Positions 58,949 to 64,000 of a stretch of DNA of 64,000 nucleotides are shown piece by piece (within the stretch, counting starts at the first letter, position 1; every line of letters begins with the position of its first letter). Location: NCBI GenBank assembly GCA_948616985.1, contig CAPGDO010000001.1:124001-188000 (forward strand). The letters run 5' to 3'. The position numbers and the translations under genes are program-made. The notes under the pieces are model-generated. The model worked only from the letters and a program-made list of their open reading frames with translations. It was not told the origin of the DNA and searched no databases. The DNA comes from MGBC163016 sp910588905. Its GTDB lineage: Bacteria; Actinomycetota; Coriobacteriia; Coriobacteriales; Eggerthellaceae.

Positions 58949-58955
58949 GCATCCT

Positions 58956-59144
58956 ATGGCAAAGCATGAAGAATACGACTGGCTCAACGACCCTTTCGAT
59001 GAGAAGAAGATCGCCGAGGAGCAAGAGCAGGCGAAGATGTCTGGCTGCTCTCGGATGGGCGTGCTCATCGCGGCTATCGTGGTCATCGTCATCCTCGTGC
59101 TCTTCGCTTTCGTCTCTTGCTCCGTTCTCACCCTCGGTGCCTGA
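58956..59144 (+). CDS. Small single-helix membrane protein
   Basis: 62 residues. A charged N-terminal half (HEEYDWLNDPFDEKKIAEEQ) is followed by one hydrophobic helix (MGVLIAAIVVIVILVLFAFV). The ATG at 58956 is placed next to a promoter and lacks a ribosome binding site, as in leaderless genes; an in-frame start 51 nt earlier is less likely. It lies 3 bp before dus and may be co-transcribed. I do not recognise a family. Confidence 0.6.
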   Translation: MAKHEEYDWLNDPFDEKKIAEEQEQAKMSGCSRMGVLIAAIVVIVILVLFAFVSCSVLTLGA

Positions 59145-59147
59145 TCC

Positions 59148-60128
59148 GTGGCGTTGGCAAGCGGGCCCTTCCGAGGGCATCCGGTGTTGCTAGCCCCTAT
59201 GGCAGGGGTCACCGATGCCGCTTTCCGCACTCTGTGCCGGGAGCAGGGGGCTGATCTCACCTATACGGAGATGGTCTCCGCCAAAGGGCTCTCCTATGCC
59301 AATGACAAGACGCGCCATCTGGTGGACCTAGGCGAAGGGGAGACAGCAGTGGCCGTGCAGCTCTTCGGCCATGAGCCGGATACCCTTGCCTCCATGGCTG
59401 CTTGGGTAGAGCAGGAGCTGGGGGAGCGTCTGGTGCTCGTGGATATCAACATGGGCTGCCCGGCCCGCAAGATCGTCTCCAAGGGGGATGGAAGCGCTCT
59501 CATGAAGGATGTCTCGTTGGCTGCCTCCATCGTGTCAGCGGTGAAAGCAGCCGTGGACCATCCTGTCACTGCCAAGTTCCGTCGTGGCTGGTCTGAGGAG
59601 GCGGGAGAGAGCGCTCCGGCCTTCGCGTGTGCTCTGGAGGAGGCAGGGGCGGACGCTCTGTGCGTCCATGGGCGCTATTCCACCCAGATGTATCGAGGTC
59701 AGGCCAGTTGGGGTGCAGTGGCCCGGGTGAAGGAGGCCGTTTCCATCCCCGTCATCGGCAATGGTGATGTGCGAGGCGGCTCAGATGCTCGGGCTCTGGT
59801 GGACGAGACCGGCTGCGATGGCGTCATGGTGGCCCGCGCTGCTGAGGGCAACCCGTGGATCTTCGCCGAGATGAAGGCAGCCCTTGAGGGCGCTCCTGTC
59901 CCCGCATCCCCAACGGCCCAAGAGCGCATGGATATGGCGAAGCGTCATGTCCGGATGCTCCATGAGCTCAAAGCCGGGCGGCTTGCCCCCATGCGCAAGC
60001 ATGGTGCTTGGTATGTCTCCGGCCTCCCCGGCGCGTCCGTGGCCCGCGGGCGCTTGAACCAATGCACCACTGTCCAGGAGTTCTGTGCGGTATTCGATGC
60101 AGTAGCGGAGCGCAGCCATGCCGCATGA
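59148..60128 (+). CDS. dusB: tRNA-dihydrouridine synthase (Dus family)
   Basis: 326 residues. Dus enzymes use FMN to reduce uridines in the D-loop of tRNA. The FMN-barrel start (VLLAPMAGVTDAAFR), the catalytic Cys in DINMGCPARKIV, the Lys-Gly GDGSALMKD and GNGDVRGGSDARAL are present. The C-terminal RNA-binding helix bundle follows. The subfamily is best matched to DusB of Gram-positives, but this is not proven. The GTG start gives the usual N-terminus. It overlaps hemW by 11 nt. Confidence 0.9.
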   Translation: MALASGPFRGHPVLLAPMAGVTDAAFRTLCREQGADLTYTEMVSAKGLSYANDKTRHLVDLGEGETAVAVQLFGHEPDTLASMAAWVEQELGERLVLVDINMGCPARKIVSKGDGSALMKDVSLAASIVSAVKAAVDHPVTAKFRRGWSEEAGESAPAFACALEEAGADALCVHGRYSTQMYRGQASWGAVARVKEAVSIPVIGNGDVRGGSDARALVDETGCDGVMVARAAEGNPWIFAEMKAALEGAPVPASPTAQERMDMAKRHVRMLHELKAGRLAPMRKHGAWYVSGLPGASVARGRLNQCTTVQEFCAVFDAVAERSHAA

Positions 60129-61224
60129 TGCTTACCAGGGGCTCTACATCCACGTGCCCTTCTGCGCTTCCAAATGCCACTACTGCGATTTCGATTCCCT
60201 GCCCTATGAGCCCGATGACCCCTACCTTGGCGAATACGTCGAGGGGTTGATAGGGGATATCCGTCGGCTTTCCAAGGAAGGGGAGCTCTCCTCCATCCGG
60301 ACCATCTATCTGGGTGGTGGCACCCCTACCCATCTGGGGGCGAAGCACCTCGGTTCGCTCATGTACGCTCTGAGCCTCTTCGTGGATCTCTCCCGCGTGC
60401 AGGAATACACCGTGGAAGCCAATCCGGAGAGCCTGACGGAGCCTTTGGTGAAGGATATGTGGGCGCTGGGGGCGAACCGGCTGTCCCTGGGCGTGCAATC
60501 CTTCGATGATGATCTGCTCACGGCCATCGGGCGCATCCATTCCGCATCCGATGCGCTGCGTGCCTTGGAGGCGGCGCAGACGCGCTTCGATAACGTGAGC
60601 CTTGATCTCATGTGCGGCCTTCCCGGACAGACCGCGGAGGGTTCAGCCGCGGATGTGGCCCAGGCGGTGAGCCTGGGCGTTCCCCATGTGAGCCTCTATC
60701 CGCTCTCCCTTGAGAAGGGCACCAAGCTCTACCGGCGTCGCCGCAAGTTGGACCTGCCCACGGAAGACGATCAGGCGGATATGATGGAGGAGGCTCATCG
60801 GCTGCTGGCGGAGGCGGGGCTTCGTCGCTACGAGGTGGCGAGCCATGCTCGCCCCGGCTTCGAGGCCAAGCACAATCAGAGCTATTGGAGGGGGGTGCCC
60901 TATCTGGGGCTCGGACGCTCAGCGGTCACCATGACCCAGAATGATGAGCGGCGCATGCGCGTGCGCGATGGTGAGGTGGAAGACGATCTGGATGCTGTCC
61001 AGATGGCCGCGGAGGACGCCATGCTGGCCATGCGGATGACGGCAGGCCTTTCGAAGGAGCGGGCTGCTCAGATGGCTGAGCTGCTCCCGGAGCTGCCGGA
61101 GCGTCTTCTCCGTCTGGGATCCCTTGGTCTCCTCTTCCAGGATGAGGCGGGTTGGCATCCCACCGAGCGAGGATGGCTCTTGGGCAATGAGCTTTTCGGC
61201 GAGCTTCTCTCTCTTGCACCTTGA
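60118..61224 (+). CDS. hemW: Radical SAM heme chaperone HemW
   Basis: 368 residues. HemW, formerly called a coproporphyrinogen oxidase-like protein, carries heme to membrane enzymes. The radical SAM motif FCASKCHYCDF is at residue 16, GGGTPT near 63, and the family motif HNQSYWRG near 250, which separates it from HemN. The ATG at 60118 follows GCGGAG. It ends 67 bp before hrcA and may be the partner in a larger unit with dus. Confidence 0.9.
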   Translation: MPHDAYQGLYIHVPFCASKCHYCDFDSLPYEPDDPYLGEYVEGLIGDIRRLSKEGELSSIRTIYLGGGTPTHLGAKHLGSLMYALSLFVDLSRVQEYTVEANPESLTEPLVKDMWALGANRLSLGVQSFDDDLLTAIGRIHSASDALRALEAAQTRFDNVSLDLMCGLPGQTAEGSAADVAQAVSLGVPHVSLYPLSLEKGTKLYRRRRKLDLPTEDDQADMMEEAHRLLAEAGLRRYEVASHARPGFEAKHNQSYWRGVPYLGLGRSAVTMTQNDERRMRVRDGEVEDDLDAVQMAAEDAMLAMRMTAGLSKERAAQMAELLPELPERLLRLGSLGLLFQDEAGWHPTERGWLLGNELFGELLSLAP

Positions 61225-61254
61225 TTGCTGGCACTCGAGCAGCTAGACTGCTAG
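61221..61254 (+). promoter_or_regulatory. hrcA promoter overlapped by a degenerate CIRCE operator
   Basis: TTGATT (61221-61226) and TAGACT (61244-61249), 17 nt apart, form the promoter. CTGGCACTC (61228-61236), nine bases, then GACTGCTAG (61246-61254) matches the CIRCE consensus TTAGCACTC-N9-GAGTGCTAA at 14 of 18 positions, with the exact 9-nt spacer. HrcA would bind here and block its own promoter, relieved on heat stress. Confidence 0.65.
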
Positions 61255-61291
61255 AAAATGGATTCGGCATACAAGAAGGGTCACCGATAAG

Positions 61292-62296
61292 ATGCTCTCG
61301 AACAGGCGCCAGCAGATCCTCTGCGCGTTGATAGAGGAGTACGTTGCCAATGCGTGCCCCGTTGGGTCGCGTACCATCGCTGAGCACCACGATCTGGGCG
61401 TGAGCCCTGCTACCATCCGCAATGAGCTCTCTGCTCTGGAGGAGGCGGGCTACATCACCCAGCCCCATACCTCTGCCGGGCGCATTCCCACGGATGCGGG
61501 CTATCGGGAGTTCGTCGATGAGATCCTCACGGCAGCCGATGGCGATCCCTTGCTCCCGCAGCCCTCTCAGATCGAGGCCATCCGGGCCAGCGCTGAAGCC
61601 TTGGATGATCTGATCGAGCGCACCAACGCAGAGCTGGCGCGCTTCACCCAGTGCCTTTCGGTCATCATGGCTCCCAAGCAGGACGCTTCCCGCATCCGCC
61701 AGGTGTCCTTGGTGTCCCTCTCGGATCATGCGGCTCTCATCGTGCTGGTCACAGAAGACGGTCAGGTGGCCAATGAGCATGCCCTCTTCGCTGACCCCAT
61801 CTCCTCTGAGGATCTCTCTCAGATGGGCGTCTTCTTGAACGAGGGCATCCAGGGTCTCTCGGCCGAAGAGCTGGCTGTCGAAGGGGCTTTGGAGCCCCTT
61901 ATCAAAGGTCCGGCGGCCAAGACCATCACCCGGGCGCTCAGGGCGGCAGCCGCGCGCCTCACCCGCACCCGGGCCACCCGCTCTGGCATGAGCACCCTTC
62001 TGCGCAAGCCGGAGTTCCACGAATCCGAAGCGCTGCTGCCGGTGATGGAGATCTTGGAGGATGACAGGGTGCTCTTCAAGGCGTTGGGGGAGAACGGTAT
62101 CTGCGAAGGGGATATCTGCATCCGGATCGGACGCGAGAACGCCTCGGAGCGCCTTTTCGGCGTATCGGTCATCGCTGGGGTCTATGGCCGCGGGGATGCC
62201 CAGGGGATCGTGGCCGTCATCGGGCCAACGCGCATGGATTACTCAAGGACCATCGGTGCTGTTCGGGCAGCTCAGGATGTCCTGAAAGACGAATGA
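61292..62296 (+). CDS. hrcA: Heat-inducible transcription repressor HrcA
   Basis: 334 residues. The N-terminal winged helix (VGSRTIAEHHDLGVSPATIRNEL in outline) and the HrcA motifs HTSAGRIPTDAGYR and IGRENASERLFGVSVI-like stretches are present. HrcA binds CIRCE and is folded with help from GroEL, linking it to the chaperone load. It comes before dnaJ by 11 bp. The ATG follows AGAAGGG. Confidence 0.96.
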   Translation: MLSNRRQQILCALIEEYVANACPVGSRTIAEHHDLGVSPATIRNELSALEEAGYITQPHTSAGRIPTDAGYREFVDEILTAADGDPLLPQPSQIEAIRASAEALDDLIERTNAELARFTQCLSVIMAPKQDASRIRQVSLVSLSDHAALIVLVTEDGQVANEHALFADPISSEDLSQMGVFLNEGIQGLSAEELAVEGALEPLIKGPAAKTITRALRAAAARLTRTRATRSGMSTLLRKPEFHESEALLPVMEILEDDRVLFKALGENGICEGDICIRIGRENASERLFGVSVIAGVYGRGDAQGIVAVIGPTRMDYSRTIGAVRAAQDVLKDE

Positions 62297-62307
62297 GGGG
62301 ATAGAAG

Positions 62308-63441
62308 ATGCCAGCAACCGCACAGAAGGACCTCTATGAGATACTCGGCGTCAGCAGGGATGCCTCAGAGGCTGAGATCAAGAAGGCGTTCCGCCATCGG
62401 GCCCGGGAGCTTCATCCGGATGTGAACAAGTCCGCCAATGCGGAAGAGGAGTTCAAGGAGCTCAACGAGGCCTATGACGTGCTCTCGGATGCCCATAAGC
62501 GAGCTCAGTATGATCGCTTCGGCACCATCCCCGGTGCCGCGGGATCAGGTCCGGGCTATGTTGATTTCGAAGACATCTTCGGTGGCTTCGGAGGCATGGG
62601 GGATATCTTCTCTACGTTCTTCGGGGGTGCCGCCCGCTCCCAGCAGGTGCGCCGCGAGGGCCGGGACATGGGGCTCGGCATCACGGTGACCTTGGAAGAC
62701 GCGGCCCGGGGCACCTCCAAGGAGATCATCTATGACCGCCTGGCCACCTGTGCTGATTGTGAAGGCTCAGGCATGGGTGACGGTGGTACCGAGAAGGCCT
62801 GTGAGAGGTGCGGAGGGTCTGGGCGCGTGACCGTGGTGCAGCGCACCATGTTCGGCGACATGCAATCAAGCACCACCTGCTCAGAGTGCGAAGGCACGGG
62901 GAAGGTCATAGAGGGGGCCTGCGAGGAGTGTCAGGGCCAAGGCCGGGTGCCTGATAGGCAGAAGGTCTCTGTGGATATCCCCGCCGGGATCAGGGACGGT
63001 CAGCAGATGCGCGTTCCCGATCTGGGCGAAGCGGGCATGCGGGGGGCTTCATCTGGGGACCTCATCGTCACCATCCGCATCCAGCCCGATGACTATTTCC
63101 AGCGAGACGGGGATGATCTCCATGTGGCGGTCACTGTCTCCATGATCCAAGCAGCCCTGGGCGCCCGCATCACGGTGGATGGCATCATGGAAGGTGAAGA
63201 GGTGGAGGTCAAGGTGCCCGAAGGCACCCAATCCGGCGATGTCCTCAAGGTGAAGGGCCGTGGCATGCCGCGGCTTCGCAGCTCTGCTCGTGGGAATCTC
63301 TACGTGCATGTGAGCGTCAAGATCCCGAAGAAGCTCAATAAGAAGGAGCGGGGGCTGTTGGAGAAGCTGGCCCTGGAGATGGGGGAGGAGACCCAGGGAG
63401 AGCGCTCGCCCTTGGAGAAGCTCAAGGACTTCTTCGGCTAG
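62308..63441 (+). CDS. dnaJ: Molecular chaperone DnaJ
   Basis: 377 residues, a full-length type I Hsp40. The J domain has the HPD motif in HRARELHPDVNK, a Gly/Phe-rich linker follows (GGFGGMGDIFSTFFGG), then a four-repeat zinc domain with CADCEGSG, CERCGGSG, CSECEGTG and CEECQGQG, and two beta-rich C-terminal domains. It stimulates DnaK ATPase. dnaK and grpE are not in the window, so in this genome the operon is hrcA-dnaJ only. Confidence 0.97.
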   Translation: MPATAQKDLYEILGVSRDASEAEIKKAFRHRARELHPDVNKSANAEEEFKELNEAYDVLSDAHKRAQYDRFGTIPGAAGSGPGYVDFEDIFGGFGGMGDIFSTFFGGAARSQQVRREGRDMGLGITVTLEDAARGTSKEIIYDRLATCADCEGSGMGDGGTEKACERCGGSGRVTVVQRTMFGDMQSSTTCSECEGTGKVIEGACEECQGQGRVPDRQKVSVDIPAGIRDGQQMRVPDLGEAGMRGASSGDLIVTIRIQPDDYFQRDGDDLHVAVTVSMIQAALGARITVDGIMEGEEVEVKVPEGTQSGDVLKVKGRGMPRLRSSARGNLYVHVSVKIPKKLNKKERGLLEKLALEMGEETQGERSPLEKLKDFFG

Positions 63442-63458
63442 AGGCCCCAAGAGCGATC

Positions 63459-64000
63459 ATGTCCCTTCATCAGCTGTTCTTGGAAGAGCAGGTCTTAGCC
63501 CAGGAGACGGATGCCGTCTTCCCCTTGCGCTTGACCCCTGAGGATGCCAAGCACGTTCGCGTGCTGCGCCTTGCTCCCGGTGAGCATATCGCCGTGGTCG
63601 ATGGCGCCGGGGATTACTTCGAATGCCAGGTCGAAGATACTGCCGATGGTCTGACCGTGCGCATCTGTCGTAGGGAGGATGTGCCTGCGCGTCCGCAGGT
63701 CCTGCTCGTCCAAGGCCTTGCCAAGGGCGACAAGATGGATGCGGTGATACGCCAAGGCACGGAATTGGGGGTAGCCGCTTTCATGCCGCTTGCCTGCGAG
63801 CGGTCCGTGGTCAAGCTGGATGGCGCCAAGGAGGAGAAGCGCGCCCGCCGCTGGCAAGCCATCGCCAAGAGCGCTGCCATGCAATCCGGCCAACCGGCTA
63901 TCCCGGAGATATCCCCCCTCCGCACGGTGGAGGAAGCCTGCGCATTGCTGGCAGAGGCTACGGCGGTAGCCATCTGCTGGGAGGAGGCGCCGCTGGATGT
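63459..64000 (+). CDS. rsmE: 16S rRNA (uracil-N3) methyltransferase RsmE, 3' end cut by window edge
   Basis: The frame opens at ATG 63459, 17 bp after dnaJ, and runs off the window with about 180 residues seen. It begins MSLHQLFLEEQVL and has the PUA-like N-terminal domain (HVRVLRLAPGEHIAVVDGAG in outline), then QVLLVQGLAKGDKMD, KGTELG-like RQGTELGVAAFMPL and ERSVVK, the marks of RsmE, which makes m3U1498. prmA, commonly between dnaJ and rsmE, is absent. The SAM-binding SPOUT knot lies beyond the edge. Confidence 0.88.
   Translation, partial: MSLHQLFLEEQVLAQETDAVFPLRLTPEDAKHVRVLRLAPGEHIAVVDGAGDYFECQVEDTADGLTVRICRREDVPARPQVLLVQGLAKGDKMDAVIRQGTELGVAAFMPLACERSVVKLDGAKEEKRARRWQAIAKSAAMQSGQPAIPEISPLRTVEEACALLAEATAVAICWEEAPLD

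Noticed and set aside
1..64000. CRISPR arrays, rRNA operons, tRNA genes and insertion sequences
   Set aside because: I found no regularly spaced direct repeats, no conserved rRNA text, no full tRNA cloverleaf and no transposase frame in any gap.

Overview
The window is a 64 kb stretch of one high-GC, gene-dense bacterial chromosome with short intergenic gaps and many 1-20 nt gene overlaps. Gene content fits an anaerobic or microaerophilic actinomycete, most likely class Coriobacteriia. The supporting signs are a four-subunit pyruvate:ferredoxin oxidoreductase, a B12-binding-type radical SAM protein next to a TIGR03936-type partner, a VanS-like kinase, GTG/TTG starts, an LAATG-type cell-wall anchor and several apparently leaderless transcripts. 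The class call is inference from gene content; no rRNA or tRNA gene is present. I saw no CRISPR array, prophage or insertion sequence.

Layout. 1-4.4 kb: the 3' part of an FtsX-type ABC permease, a DHA2-type MFS exporter and a winged-helix protein with a His/Cys-rich tail. 4.4-8.3 kb: a lower-GC island with a BspA-like leucine-rich-repeat wall protein behind a strikingly structured 5' UTR, then a convergent RelB-like/PIN toxin-antitoxin pair with its own promoter. 8.4-11.6 kb: a trigger-factor-like chaperone and a YgiQ radical SAM protein. 11.6-21.2 kb: an incomplete S10-spc ribosomal cluster (rplB to rplO, secY, adk) lacking rpsJ-rplC-rplD-rplW in front and map-infA-rpmJ-rpsM-rpsK-rpsD-rpoA-rplQ behind. 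21.2-24.4 kb: a large membrane protein of possible GT-C type, nagB, and a cruciform-like dispersed repeat. 24.4-31.2 kb, minus strand: an Opp-class ABC importer (binding protein, permease, permease-ATPase fusion, ATPase) with a DapA/NanA-type aldolase, an arrangement resembling sialic-acid import operons. 31.6-34.6 kb: pyruvate:ferredoxin oxidoreductase gamma-delta-alpha-beta. 34.7-36.3 kb: an unknown 77-aa protein and a PucR-type regulator. 36.4-41.4 kb: ruvCAB, nagA and a DUF1846 protein. 41.5-55.6 kb: xerD, then the rod-shape operon mreBCD-mrdA-rodA running on into a DUF697-like protein, two radical SAM-associated genes and a fused cydDC transporter. 55.6-58.8 kb: a membrane-anchored C39-like protease divergent from a VanRS-like two-component system. 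58.9-64 kb: a small membrane protein, dus, hemW, hrcA-dnaJ behind a degenerate CIRCE operator, and the 5' part of rsmE.

How the genes work together. The ribosomal block is one long co-oriented transcription unit ending at a strong terminator after adk. The mre-mrdA-rodA block encodes most of the elongasome for lateral wall growth. nagA and nagB convert GlcNAc-6-phosphate to fructose-6-phosphate; they are separate from each other, but nagB sits next to the importer/aldolase operon, which would suit amino-sugar use. hrcA-dnaJ looks self-repressed through CIRCE. The least explained items are the structured leader before the BspA-like gene, the VanRS-like pair with no resistance ligase nearby, the 77-aa protein at 34.7-35.0 kb and the broken ribosomal cluster.
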